64,000 nucleotides of DNA from Segetibacter sp. (GCA_028288485.1 JAQBNO010000154.1:150552-214551); one strand, 5' to 3'. Numbered from the stretch's first letter, positions 52,850 to 63,516 are shown. Numbers and translations: made by a program. Notes: generated by a model not told the origin, from the sequence alone.

Positions 52850-55291
52850 ATGCAAGTATTAAAATTTGGCGGCAGTTCTGTTGCAAATGCAGTAAACATT
52901 GAAAAGGTCGTTAACATTATTCAACAAAAATCAGCTGGCGAAAAAACAATTGTAGTTGTATCGGCGCTGGGTGGAATTACAGATATATTATTGGAATGCG
53001 GTTCACTTGCTTCTACCGGCAACGAAAATTTCAGGGAAAAACTGCAGGTAATTGAAAGCAGGCATATGGAAACCGTAAAGGCGCTTATTCCTGTAACGCA
53101 GCAAAGCCGCATTTTAAGTCATGTAAAAACGCAATGCAATGAACTGGAAGATATCTTCAACGGAATTTTCTTGTTGAAAGAATTTTCGGCAGTAACAAAA
53201 GACCGCATAGTAAGCTATGGTGAACTGCTGTCGTCGAATATTTTAGTTGCAAGGCTTTTATCTATAGGTATCGATGCAGCGTGGAAAGATGCAAGAGACT
53301 TTATAACTACAGATAGTAACCACACCAACGCAGCTGTTGATTTTATCACCACCAATCTACATATCGGTACATATTTTCGTGAGAATGCACATTTGGTAAC
53401 CGTGGTTCCGGGATTTATAGCCTACGATACTACGGGGAAAACTACGACTTTAGGAAGAGGAGGTTCAGATTATACCGCAGCTATTATTGCAGCAGCAGTA
53501 GATGCAACGAGCCTGGAAATATGGACTGATGTATCGGGGATGATGACTGCCGACCCACGGCTTGTTGCAACCGCAAAAGCCATTTCGCACATTTCGTACC
53601 AGGAGGCCATGGAATTGTCTCACTTTGGTGCTAAAGTTATTTATCCGCCTACCATTCAGCCGGTGATGAAAAAAGAGATCCCGGTTTGGATAAAAAACAC
53701 CTTTGCGCCCGAAGACGAAGGCACTTTAATTGAAAATACGGCTATTCATAGCGGCAAAAACATCAGGGGAATCTCCAGTGTAAACAGTATTGTTTTACTA
53801 AGCCTGGAAGGAAGTGGAATGGTTGGAATCCCGGGTTTTTCCAAAAGGCTGTTTGAAGCGCTTGCACAGGAAAAAATAAATGTTATCCTTATAACACAGG
53901 GATCTTCAGAACATTCAATTTGCGTGGGGATCGACGAACGAAACTCCGTTCTGGCCAAACAGTCGATTGATCGTACATTTTCTCACGAAATTGAAACCGG
54001 TAAAGTGGAACCTCTGGCCATCGAAGCCAATTTGTCAATTATTGCCCTTGTTGGTGATAACATGAAAAATCACCCGGGCATTAGTGGTAAAATGTTTGGT
54101 GCTTTGGGTCGTAACGGCGTAAACGTTCGGGCAATTGCCCAAGGCTCTTCAGAAAGAAATATCTCAGCCGTTATTTCAAGAAACGATGTAAAAAAAGCCA
54201 TTAACGTTTTACACGAAGAATTTTTTGAAACAACTTACAAGCAGCTTCACTTATTTATTGTTGGAATTGGAAATGTTGGAAGCAAACTGTTAGCACAGAT
54301 TCACCAGCAGCAAACTTACCTCCGCGAGCATTTGCGTCTTCAAATAAAAGTGGTAGGCATTGCCAACAGTAAAAAAATGCTGTTTAACGACGAAGGTATC
54401 GAGCTCGTAACATGGAAGGAAGAAATCCAGGAAGGCGAACCGATGGACATAGCTGCATTTATTGAAATCATTCAGTCTAAAAACCTTCGAAACAGTGTTT
54501 TTGCCGACGTAACTGCTAATTACGAAATAGCCCACTCTTACGATACACTTTTGCAGCGCAGTGTTTCTATAGTGGCCTGTAACAAAATTGCATGCTCCTC
54601 GCCCTACGAATATTACAAAAAACTGAAGGACCTGGCCAAGGAATACAACGCACAGTTTCTCTTCGAAACAAATGTTGGTGCCGGCCTGCCTGTGATTGGA
54701 TCGCTAAATGACCTGTTGAGAAGTGGTGACCAGGTTAACCGGATAGAAGCAGTTCTAAGTGGCACCCTTAACTTCGTGTTTAATCATTATGATGGAACAA
54801 AATCGTTTGCAGAAGTGGTGCAGGAGGCGCAAAACCAGGGTTATACAGAACCAGACCCCCGCCTTGATTTAAGCGGTACCGATGTAATGCGCAAGATTAT
54901 GATCCTTGCCAGGGAGTCGGGTGAGCAACTCGAAATGGAAGACATCACCAATTTTTCGTTCATGCCCCCGGCGTGTATGCAGGGAAGCGTGGAAGACTTT
55001 TACAAAGAAATGGCCAACCACGAGGCGCATTTCTTAGCGCTGTATATGGCAGCCAAAGAGGCTGGAAATAAGCTGAAGTTTGTGGCCTCATATGATAACG
55101 GAAAGGCGTCGGTTGGCTTGCAACAAATTCCGCCGAACCACGACCTTTATCATTTGTACGGCAAAGACAACGTGGTGTTGTTTTACACCAACCGTTATGT
55201 AGAACAGCCTTTGGTGGTTAAAGGCGCAGGTGCAGGTGCTGAAGTTACCGCCTCAGGGGTTTTTGCTGATATTATTAGGGCAGGAAGGTAA
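52850..55291 (+). CDS. thrA: Bifunctional aspartokinase / homoserine dehydrogenase
   Basis: 813 aa. The N-terminal aspartokinase begins MQVLKFGGSSVANAVNIEKV and has TLGRGGSDYTAAIIAAAV and WTDVSGMMTADPR. Two ACT domains follow (about residues 310-460: LEGSGMVGIPGFSKRLFEAL, NHPGISGKMFGALGRNGVNV), which bind threonine in family members. The C-terminal homoserine dehydrogenase starts with HLFIVGIGNVGSKLLAQIH and has NVGAGLPVIGSLNDLLRSGD and GTLNFVFNHY. It catalyses the first and third steps from aspartate to homoserine. It heads the thrABC operon, is preceded by a leader attenuator, and is expected to be feedback-inhibited by threonine. Confidence 0.96.
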   Translation: MQVLKFGGSSVANAVNIEKVVNIIQQKSAGEKTIVVVSALGGITDILLECGSLASTGNENFREKLQVIESRHMETVKALIPVTQQSRILSHVKTQCNELEDIFNGIFLLKEFSAVTKDRIVSYGELLSSNILVARLLSIGIDAAWKDARDFITTDSNHTNAAVDFITTNLHIGTYFRENAHLVTVVPGFIAYDTTGKTTTLGRGGSDYTAAIIAAAVDATSLEIWTDVSGMMTADPRLVATAKAISHISYQEAMELSHFGAKVIYPPTIQPVMKKEIPVWIKNTFAPEDEGTLIENTAIHSGKNIRGISSVNSIVLLSLEGSGMVGIPGFSKRLFEALAQEKINVILITQGSSEHSICVGIDERNSVLAKQSIDRTFSHEIETGKVEPLAIEANLSIIALVGDNMKNHPGISGKMFGALGRNGVNVRAIAQGSSERNISAVISRNDVKKAINVLHEEFFETTYKQLHLFIVGIGNVGSKLLAQIHQQQTYLREHLRLQIKVVGIANSKKMLFNDEGIELVTWKEEIQEGEPMDIAAFIEIIQSKNLRNSVFADVTANYEIAHSYDTLLQRSVSIVACNKIACSSPYEYYKKLKDLAKEYNAQFLFETNVGAGLPVIGSLNDLLRSGDQVNRIEAVLSGTLNFVFNHYDGTKSFAEVVQEAQNQGYTEPDPRLDLSGTDVMRKIMILARESGEQLEMEDITNFSFMPPACMQGSVEDFYKEMANHEAHFLALYMAAKEAGNKLKFVASYDNGKASVGLQQIPPNHDLYHLYGKDNVVLFYTNRYVEQPLVVKGAGAGAEVTASGVFADIIRAGR

Positions 55292-55318
55292 GCCCCTGCC
55301 CTAAAGGGAGGTGAGAGA
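55292..55318 (+). repeat. Intergenic mini-repeat after thrA
   Basis: GCCCCTGCCCTAAAGGGAGG plus GTGAGAG; a close relative (GGCCCCGCCTTAAAGGGAGG plus AGAGAC) follows thrB at 56452. CCCTAAAGGG could form a small hairpin. Confidence 0.5.
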
Positions 55319-55394
55319 GTTAGCGGATAGCACTTTCGCATATTTATAATAAAAGGTTTTTGGGGCCCGGCGCTTATAGCCCTGATTTTGCATC

Positions 55395-55414
55395 GTTGCG
55401 TCGCACACTTAAAC
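55395..55414 (-). repeat. Dispersed palindromic repeat, type B
   Basis: AAGTGT-GCGACGC-AAC followed by GATGC on the minus strand, in the thrA-thrB gap; the outer GTAC is lost. Confidence 0.7.
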
Positions 55415-55486
55415 TGCATCAATAAAAATCAACTTAACAGGTAATTTTTCAAGCCCCTTTACGGGTTTGGGGTATATATTTGAAAC

Positions 55487-56446
55487 ATGGAATTAGAGAA
55501 AAAGCATTCTATTTCTTTACAAGGTGAAAAACAGGTCACTATTCATGCACCTGGAACTGTTGCAAACATGGTTTGCGGCTTCGACGTGTTGGGAATGTGC
55601 CTGAAGGAACCTTTTGATATTATGCAGGTAAGGCTGCTTGACGAGAAAAAGATAACGATTATTAGCAAAGATGGGTACGAACTTCCTACCGATCCCGCTC
55701 AAAACACAGCAGGCGCACCTTTAATTGAAATGCTGAACGAAATTGAGGGCTCTATAGGCTTTGAAGTAACCATTCAAAAAAATATAAAACCAGGCAGCGG
55801 TCTCGGTTCCAGTGCAGCAAGCGCTGCCGGAGCAGTAGTAGGGGCAAATCATTTATTGGGCAACATATTTTCAAATGAAGACCTTGTTCGTTTCGCCATG
55901 TTCGGCGAAAAAGTTGCCAGTGGAGTGAAACATGCCGATAATATTGCTCCCTGTATTTATGGCGGTGTAACCCTCATTCGCTCCATATTTCCTTTAGACA
56001 TCATTACTATTCCTGCTCCAGATTTTTTTGTTACAGTTGTTCATCCGCAAATTGAAGTAAGAACCTCAGATGCACGCCAGATTTTAAGAAAAGAAGTTCA
56101 GCTAAAAGCAGCGATCAAGCAATGGGGAAACATTGCCGGGTTAGTAGCTGGATTACTAAAAAACGATCTCGCACTTGTCGGTCGCTCACTGGAAGATGTA
56201 ATAATAGAACCCGTTAGAAGCATATTAATTCCAGGTTTTGATGAAGTAAAAACGAAATGCAAAGAAGCAGGCGCATTAGGTGGAGGCATTTCCGGCTCAG
56301 GCCCCTCTATTTTCATGTTGAGTACTACCGAAACTATAGCAAAAGACGTGGAAGCTGTAATGAAAGAAGTGTTTGATACAATAGGAATAAATTATCATAC
56401 CTATGTTACAACGATTAATAAAACCGGGGCACAAATTATAACATAG
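55487..56446 (+). CDS. thrB: Homoserine kinase
   Basis: 319 aa GHMP-family kinase that phosphorylates homoserine. The ATP-binding motif is IKPGSGLGSSAASAAGAVVGAN (in part; about residues 102-123). IHAPGTVANMVCGFDVLGMC is the N-terminal substrate region and GGGISGSGPSIFML the C-terminal glycine-rich motif. The start ATG at 55487 gives 18 residues before the fold begins, slightly longer than usual. It lies between thrA and thrC with a 195-bp gap to thrA that contains repeats. Confidence 0.95.
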   Translation: MELEKKHSISLQGEKQVTIHAPGTVANMVCGFDVLGMCLKEPFDIMQVRLLDEKKITIISKDGYELPTDPAQNTAGAPLIEMLNEIEGSIGFEVTIQKNIKPGSGLGSSAASAAGAVVGANHLLGNIFSNEDLVRFAMFGEKVASGVKHADNIAPCIYGGVTLIRSIFPLDIITIPAPDFFVTVVHPQIEVRTSDARQILRKEVQLKAAIKQWGNIAGLVAGLLKNDLALVGRSLEDVIIEPVRSILIPGFDEVKTKCKEAGALGGGISGSGPSIFMLSTTETIAKDVEAVMKEVFDTIGINYHTYVTTINKTGAQIIT

Positions 56447-56451
56447 AAGAA

Positions 56452-56478
56452 GGCCCCGCCTTAAAGGGAGGAGAGACT
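56452..56478 (+). repeat. Intergenic mini-repeat after thrB
   Basis: Relative of 55292-55318, in the 109-bp gap before thrC. Confidence 0.5.
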
Positions 56479-56555
56479 AAGGGAAATACCTGAACGCATT
56501 CCTGGGGCAATTCTATAAAAAATAAAATTCCTAAAAGGGATCCAAAATACTACTA

Positions 56556-57851
56556 ATGCTTTACTACAGCACTAATAAACAAACTCTTAGAGCAGACTTC
56601 AAAGAAGCAACAATAAAAGGCCAGGCACCAGACAAAGGATTGTACTTTCCCGAATCTATACCACAATTACCTGCAGGTTTCATTGAAAATATTGACCTGT
56701 TTTCAAAAGAAGAAATTGCTTTTACTGCCATTCAACCTTTTGTTGGCGATACTATCCCAACCGAGGTTCTAAAAAAAATTGTTGCTGAAACTATCAACTT
56801 TGATTTTCCCCTTGTACAAATAACAGACGATATTTATTCGCTTGAGTTATTTCATGGGCCTACACTTGCATTTAAAGATGTTGGTGCCAGGTTTATGAGC
56901 CGTTGCCTTGGATATTTTGTACAGGACATCAATAAGCAGGTGACCGTACTTGTGGCAACTTCAGGAGATACCGGCGGCGCTGTAGCAAGCGGGTTTTATG
57001 GTGTGGAAGGCGTAAATGTTGTAATACTTTATCCATCAGGAAAAGTGAGTAGTGTCCAGGAACTCCAGTTGACTACACTGGGCAAAAACATTACGGCCAT
57101 CGAAATCGATGGTAATTTTGATGACTGCCAGCAACTGGTGAAACAGGCATTTGCAGACGAAAAACTAAATGAAGAACTGTTTCTCACGTCAGCAAATTCT
57201 ATTAACGTTGCCAGGTGGCTGCCGCAGCAGTTCTATTATTTCTACGCATTTCAGCAATGGACGGATAAAAAAAATCCCCCCGTTATCTGTGTTCCAAGCG
57301 GCAATTTCGGGAATATTTGCGCCGGTATGGTAGCTTATCTCCAGGGTTTACCTGTTAAGCATTTTGTTGCAGCGGTTAATGCTAATGATTCGGTGTATAA
57401 GTACCTGCAAACCGGCACTTATCAAAGCCAGCAGGCTGTTGCTACTTTGTCGAATGCAATGGATGTGGGGAACCCAAGTAATTTTATAAGAATGATGGAA
57501 TTATTCAAACACGAATATCCGGCTGTAAAAAATGCAGTAAGCAGCTTCAGTATTACCGACGCTGAAACAAAAGCCACCCTTAAAGATACTTTTAACCGGA
57601 ACAGTTACCTTCTGGATCCACACGGGGCAGTGGCATTCGCGGGACTGGAAAAATACCTGAAGCAACATCCTTCCGATAAAGGAATCATACTTGAAACAGC
57701 GCACCCGGTAAAGTTTTACGACGTGGTTGAACCAGTTATAGAACAACCGGTTGAAAGACCCGCAAGCATATTAGGCATCTTGAATAAGAAAAAAGAAAGC
57801 GTGAGGATGAACCCCGAATATCAATCGTTTAAAGAGTATTTGTTGAGCTAG
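56556..57851 (+). CDS. thrC: Threonine synthase
   Basis: 431 aa PLP enzyme that turns O-phosphohomoserine into threonine. The PLP lysine is in LFHGPTLAFKDVGARFMSR (Lys107); other family words are ATSGDTGGAVASGFYGVEGV, LYPSGKVSSVQELQLTTLG, DGNFDDCQQLVKQAF, NSINVARWLPQQFYYF, VPSGNFGNICAGMVAYLQGL and AMDVGNPSNFIRMMELF. The closing residues include ETAHPVKFYDVVEPV. It completes the operon. Confidence 0.96.
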   Translation: MLYYSTNKQTLRADFKEATIKGQAPDKGLYFPESIPQLPAGFIENIDLFSKEEIAFTAIQPFVGDTIPTEVLKKIVAETINFDFPLVQITDDIYSLELFHGPTLAFKDVGARFMSRCLGYFVQDINKQVTVLVATSGDTGGAVASGFYGVEGVNVVILYPSGKVSSVQELQLTTLGKNITAIEIDGNFDDCQQLVKQAFADEKLNEELFLTSANSINVARWLPQQFYYFYAFQQWTDKKNPPVICVPSGNFGNICAGMVAYLQGLPVKHFVAAVNANDSVYKYLQTGTYQSQQAVATLSNAMDVGNPSNFIRMMELFKHEYPAVKNAVSSFSITDAETKATLKDTFNRNSYLLDPHGAVAFAGLEKYLKQHPSDKGIILETAHPVKFYDVVEPVIEQPVERPASILGILNKKKESVRMNPEYQSFKEYLLS

Positions 57852-57881
57852 CTGGCTAACTCTACTGATCTAAACAACTTT

Positions 57882-58090
57882 GTTACCGATATTACAATCC
57901 TTATACAACTGACAAATGAAAAAGCAATTGGGCTTTTGCAGGAATTGGAAGAATTACGGTTAATTAAAATTTTAAAAAATATCGAAGCCAGCCAAAGTTA
58001 CCAGGTAAATATAAAGGCATAATCAGCAAAGAGGACGGACAACAAAACGAACACATTAAACAAATGCGAAGTAAATGGAACAGTATCTGA
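57882..58090 (+). pseudogene. Decayed antitoxin-like gene
   Basis: One frame gives TDITILIQLTNEKAIGLLQE, LEELRLIKILKN. After a single-base shift another gives PKLPGKYKGIISKEDGQQNE, HIKQMRSKWNSI and a stop at 58088-58090. This resembles small antitoxins that pair with PIN toxins in Bacteroidota. The start codon is lost (GTT where ATG is expected). The stop overlaps the toxin start by 16 bp, a typical TA arrangement. Confidence 0.65.
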
Positions 58091-58457
58091 TTGGTACCGA
58101 TCTGGTTTTCTGATTATTTCTCAGTTTCACAACCTGGTGCCGGGATAGAGTTTATGGATATCGTATTTGACGAAATACCTAACCTTTCTATTATTACTCC
58201 AATCGAACTCCTTTGTTGGAGAACAGATTCAATTACAGAACAAAAAGTTATCGATTTACTGCCGACAGCAACGTTCTACAGATTATTCCAAAAGTTGTCT
58301 CTCATCGCGTAAACCTTCTTCGACCGAGGAAAATTAGACTGCAGATGCTATAACCGCGGCTACGGTTCTTGCCTTCGCCTACACTCTCGTTACCGTAAAC
58401 ACAAAAGATTGGGGCAATATGGATGGATTGATAACAATAAATCCCAAGGTGATGTAG
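58075..58457 (+). pseudogene. Decayed VapC-like PIN-domain toxin gene
   Basis: About 127 codons with three frameshifts. Corrected reading: MEQYLIGTDLV (first acidic residue), DYFSVSQPGAGIEFMDIVFD, EIPNLSIITPIELLCWRTDS, ITEQKVIDLL, ADSNVLQIIPKVVSHRVNLL, RPRKIRL, DAITAATVLAFAYTLVTVNT, KDWGNMDGLITINPKVM. The acidic PIN residues (D in GTDLV, E in PIEL, D in DAITAA, D in NTKDW) are all still recognisable. VapC proteins are RNases. It cannot make a full product as it stands. Confidence 0.75.
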
Positions 58458-58521
58458 GAAGGAGTTGGTACCAACTCTAGCGCTAAGATTAAAATTTTCT
58501 GTTGCTAAATGAAGATTTTCA

Positions 58522-58541
58522 GTACAAGTGTGCGACGCAAC
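58522..58541 (+). repeat. Dispersed palindromic repeat, type B
   Basis: GTACAAG-TGT-GCGACGC-AAC, 65 bp after the toxin remnant and upstream of gyrB. Confidence 0.8.
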
Positions 58542-58672
58542 AAATGGTTAATAAACAACAAAAGCCGACCTCCAAAAACTGACTTTTCTCGCCCCGCTTT
58601 TTATCATTTTGCCACGTGCAAAAACAAGGGGTTAAACCTTCGTTTTAACGCCTTAAAACCCTTTATTTTTCG

Positions 58673-58680
58673 TAGTTTTG
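58673..58680 (+). promoter_or_regulatory. Candidate -7 box of gyrB
   Basis: TAGTTTTG matches TAnnTTTG, 44 bp before the start codon. The leader also contains GCAGG...AGCAGGAG repeats; no -33 TTTG seen. Confidence 0.5.
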
Positions 58681-58703
58681 CCCACCTCCTGCAATTTTAT
58701 TAA

Positions 58704-60704
<2,001 letters not shown>

Positions 60705-60717
60705 TACCATAATCAGT

Positions 60718-60759
60718 AAAAAAAGGGGGTGTAAACTTTACGTTCACACCCCCTTTTTT
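60718..60759 (+). terminator. Terminator after gyrB
   Basis: AAAAAAAGGGGGTGTAAAC pairs with GTTCACACCCCCTTTTTT around a short loop. Confidence 0.9.
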
Positions 60760-60885
60760 ATTGAAATTTCTCTTGTCTATATTTTTCTTATACTTATGGC
60801 AGAAGGAAGTTAACATGTTCTTGAAATCTCTAACAATCTTCGAATCTAACTAATTATCATCTCCTTCTTATATATCTTAAACAGC

Positions 60886-61175
60886 CTAGTCGGTTAAAAA
60901 ACCGTTGCCCCATACAATTATCAATAAAGGCAATACTACAAAGCTGAGCATGTGATACTCAGCAGCTTTCTCACGCTCGAGATGTATTAAGTGTATTATA
61001 CCTCTGGTTATACCGCAGGCGTAACACCCGGCATTGAAGACAACCTGCGATAAGCATAAATTCACCATTATCAAAAAAATCTGCCCCAAGGATAAGTAAA
61101 ATTACAGGCGTGATAAAAATGAAACATGTTGCGATTGTGAAATAATAACCAAGGTTTTCAGATTTGCTTGCTATG
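60886..61175 (-). pseudogene. Frameshifted DUF2752 membrane protein gene
   Basis: Minus strand. From ATA at 61175 (expected ATG) the frame reads ASKSENLGYYFTIATCFIFI, TPVILLILGADFFDNGE. After a shift near 61045 it reads NLCLSQVVFNAGCYACGITR, GIIHLIHLEREKAAEYHMLS, FVVLPLLIIVWGNGFL. The CYACGITRG motif and following helices are typical of DUF2752. A 67-codon frame starting at a TTG (61089) keeps only the second half. Role unknown. Confidence 0.7.
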
Positions 61176-61344
61176 TCTTTTGGTTATTGTACAACCAGTT
61201 TGTACTGTCGCTACCTGACAAGATGTTTTCCGTAGTCGTGCTCGTTTTTTCACTTCCCTCTTTACCAGCAGTAATTTTAGCAGACGAAAGACCAATCACT
61301 AAAATAGCCAGAAAACAAACAATAAACTTGTCTAAATAATTCAT
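61171..61344 (-). CDS. Small exported or membrane-anchored protein, uncertain
   Basis: 57 codons from ATG at 61344: MNYLDKFIVCFLAILVIGLS then a Lys/Ser/Thr-rich tail (KEGSEKTSTTTENILSG). The start resembles a signal peptide. It overlaps the expected start of the DUF2752 remnant by 5 bp, as in an operon. No homologue is recognised; it may be a decayed or chance frame. Confidence 0.35.
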   Translation of the reverse strand: MNYLDKFIVCFLAILVIGLSSAKITAGKEGSEKTSTTTENILSGSDSTNWLYNNQKT

Positions 61345-61727
61345 ACCTGTTTAAGATGCAGGGTTTTGATTTAATGCTAAAAATATTATAATAGGTACAA
61401 AACCTAAATAAACCGTTAATTTATCTTAAAAATAAAAGTAGTGAAACCTGATGAGCGTTTTTCGGATCCGGTTGATGCTTTTCGGGCAAATTAACTCGGA
61501 AGAAAAAAACCTCTTGATTACATACGTTGAATAATCAGGACAAATAAAAAAGCTATTTTCAAATATCTTTTCATTCTCCAAATGTAGAAGACCATATCCC
61601 AATATATTGCTACATTCTACAAAGCAGCTCCGACTTTTGCGTTATCAGTTCTATTTCTTCAAAAAAATTGTAGCTTGTGCCCCCATTCTTAAACTATTTG
61701 ATTCACTAATTTAAAAAACCAACAACG
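61345..61727. other. A/T-rich spacer
   Basis: About 380 bp. No gene, repeat or clear promoter was recognised. Confidence 0.4.
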
Positions 61728-61934
61728 ATGGATACTGAAAAAATGATCAAAGCGTATTGCTTGAAAACCAAGGAAAAAAATGTTCCGATGCACGAAGCGG
61801 TAATAACTAAAACTGCCAAAGGCGGATACATGGCCGGCGGTCATGATGGCAAAGGCAATAAAATGGCTGCGATATTAAGTGAAGCAAAAGCTTTAAAAGC
61901 AATTGAAGATGGTGTTGCTACTAAAGGCTACTAA
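61728..61934 (+). CDS. Small basic protein, DUF5679-like without its zinc cysteines
   Basis: 68 aa: MDTEKMIKAYCLKTKEKNVP..., then EAVITKTAKGGYMAGGHDGK and NKMAAILSEAKALKAIEDG. The layout (AYCxK-x-K-E, a hinge with GGYMAGG, a terminal helix) recalls DUF5679-type small zinc-ribbon proteins, but only one cysteine remains (Cys11), so metal binding by that mode is unlikely. Followed by a perfect terminator, so it is a separate transcript and probably a real gene. Function unknown. Confidence 0.65.
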   Translation: MDTEKMIKAYCLKTKEKNVPMHEAVITKTAKGGYMAGGHDGKGNKMAAILSEAKALKAIEDGVATKGY

Positions 61935-61955
61935 TTTTATAGCGTTTTATATTCG

Positions 61956-61985
61956 AAAAACCCTGCAAAAAGTGCAGGGTTTTTT
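61956..61985 (+). terminator. Terminator after the 68-aa gene
   Basis: Perfect 12-bp stem AAAAACCCTGCA with complement and a 5-nt loop, then T-run. Confidence 0.9.
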
Positions 61986-62108
61986 ATTTTCAGTAACCGG
62001 GTTATAAGCAATAAAAAAATATTTTCGATTTTAATTAAGGTTAAGTTGGCATGAAATATGTCTGGTGCAATTAAAATATTTTTTAACCATACTTAAACGC
62101 AAATTGAT

Positions 62109-62642
62109 ATGAAAAAATTACCTTTTTTACTTATTGCCTCATTCATTTTTTCGACAGCAAAAACCTTCTCGCAACAGTCTTCAATTCCTTCACCGTCATT
62201 GAATCTTGGTGTTGAAGCAGGTTTACCAGTGGGTGATTTTGGCAAAGGATATAAAGTAGGGCTAGGTGGTAGTCTGAAAGCTTTGTTTCCTGTAGCAACT
62301 GATGCTGCTATTACTTTATCAGCAGGATATATGAGTTTTTCAGGAAAGGAAACCACCCTTGGTGGAAACACAGTATATAAGAATCCGGCTTTAAATATGA
62401 TCCCTATCAAGGCAGGTTTCCAATATAGCTTTCCCGGTGGTTTATATTTCGAGCCTCAGTTAGGTTATACTAACTTCAAAGTGAAAGATGGAAAATCAAA
62501 CGGAGCTTTTACCTATGCAGCTAACCTTGGCTACCTTATTAATCGTAAATTAGACCTTAGCGCCCGTTACGAAGCCTTTAGCAAGAATGAGGCTACTACT
62601 TCATTTGCCGGGCTTAGATTAGGTTATAACTTCTCTTTATAA
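62109..62642 (+). CDS. Small outer-membrane beta-barrel protein
   Basis: 177 aa with a signal peptide (LPFLLIASFIFSTAKTFSQ). Eight or so amphipathic strands: SLNLGVEAGLPVGDFGKGYK, VGLGGSLKALFPVATDAAIT, LSAGYMSFSG, PIKAGFQYSFPGGLYFEPQL, YTNFKVKDG and a C-terminal AGLRLGYNFSL. This fits the OmpA-like/porin-family small barrels common in Bacteroidota. Monocistronic, with its own terminator. Ligand unknown. Confidence 0.85.
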   Translation: MKKLPFLLIASFIFSTAKTFSQQSSIPSPSLNLGVEAGLPVGDFGKGYKVGLGGSLKALFPVATDAAITLSAGYMSFSGKETTLGGNTVYKNPALNMIPIKAGFQYSFPGGLYFEPQLGYTNFKVKDGKSNGAFTYAANLGYLINRKLDLSARYEAFSKNEATTSFAGLRLGYNFSL

Positions 62643-62662
62643 AACTACTTTTTTTAATATTT

Positions 62663-62697
62663 AAAAGAGGCTGTCTTAAAAAAGGCAGCCTCTTTTT
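62663..62697 (+). terminator. Terminator after the small barrel gene
   Basis: AAAAGAGGCTGTCTT pairs with AAGGCAGCCTCTTTT around a 4-5-nt A loop, then T-rich. Confidence 0.85.
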
Positions 62698-62799
62698 GTA
62701 TCTCTGGTATATGCCGGTTTAAACAATTATACCAGCACAATGCATCTCACATTCCCGTTATTTTTTTGGTGGACGAACATCGCTTTTCATTGCAACATT

Positions 62800-62819
62800 G
62801 TTGTGTCACTCCCTTGTAC
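62800..62819 (-). repeat. Dispersed palindromic repeat, type A
   Basis: GTACAAG-GGA-GTGACAC-AAC on the minus strand; the downstream flank (TATGTTTCCATGCGTC) resembles the extended copies at 599 and 45632. Confidence 0.75.
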
Positions 62820-62876
62820 AGGTATGTTTCCATGCGTCTTTTTTGTAACATGTTTACTTAAAACCTTACTGTCGCT

Positions 62877-63308
62877 ATGGTCTTAATCTCTTTTATTCAT
62901 TGTAACTGTAAGGTATGTTACTTCGCATTCCTTAAAGTTTTGAAGGCCTCTAAGGGAGAAAAAACACTTTACTCGCTTTTCGACAGCGGAGCAACTTACT
63001 CCTGCATCCCCGAAGAAAGCATTGAAGATTTGGAAGAACAAATAAAACTTCATACCCCGTACGTTTAGCAACCGCGAGTGATGCAACTTTTTATGAAAAT
63101 AAACCATACTACGCAACTCGACTTCTATCATGAAGAAGTTCGGTTGTCAGATGAATTCTTAGTGCTTCCGCAATTAAGTGAAGAGGCAATTATAGGTGCA
63201 GCTACAATGCAAAAGTGGAGATTGAAATTAGACTTTGAAAACGACCGGGTAATTGTTGATCCAAGAGTGGCGAAGCTTATTCAAATTAACCTTATTAAAA
63301 GAGATTAA
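62877..63308 (+). pseudogene. Frameshifted retropepsin-like aspartic protease gene
   Basis: First frame: SKGEKTLYSLFDSGATYSCI and PEESIEDLEEQIKLHTP, carrying the catalytic D-S-G-A-T. A short middle piece in another frame reads LATASDATFYE. The third piece reads INHTTQLDFYHEEVRLSDEF, LVLPQLSEEAIIGAATMQKW, RLKLDFENDRVIVDPRVAKL. Two single-base indels (near 63063 and 63097) separate the parts. The IIGAATMQKW segment is the conserved second half of such proteins. As it stands neither half would be active. Confidence 0.75.
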
Positions 63309-63348
63309 GCTACCAATAAAGTAGCGTAATCTTTAATACCTCCCTTGT

Positions 63349-63492
63349 ATGAAAAAACAGGAAATACAATTAGAACTGCCCCTTGAAATACAGCAGTTAA
63401 ACGGAGCGTCGCAACAAAAGATCGATTGGTATTCAACCGTTGAAAAACAAAAGAATTATCGGCTTAAAAGTAAAAACGCATCAGCGAAATAA
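63349..63492 (+). CDS. 47-aa hydrophilic ORF after the retropepsin remnant, uncertain
   Basis: MKKQEIQLELPLEIQQLNGA then SQQKIDWYSTVEKQKNYRLK and a short basic tail. It has an ATG and is followed closely by a hairpin. It contains a type C dispersed repeat within codons 17-23 (GASQQ), so either the repeat is used as coding sequence or the frame is fortuitous. Confidence 0.35.
   Translation: MKKQEIQLELPLEIQQLNGASQQKIDWYSTVEKQKNYRLKSKNASAK
63399..63415 (+). repeat. Dispersed palindromic repeat, type C
   Basis: AACGGA-GCGTCGC-AAC; the only copy that overlaps a possible coding frame. Confidence 0.65.
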
Positions 63493-63516
63493 ATTCAAAA
63501 GCTAAAAGCACTAATA

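Noticed and set aside
52623..52862. 79-codon frame across the thr leader
   Set aside because: It reads through the attenuator hairpins and overlaps the thrA start; the Thr-rich leader uses another frame.
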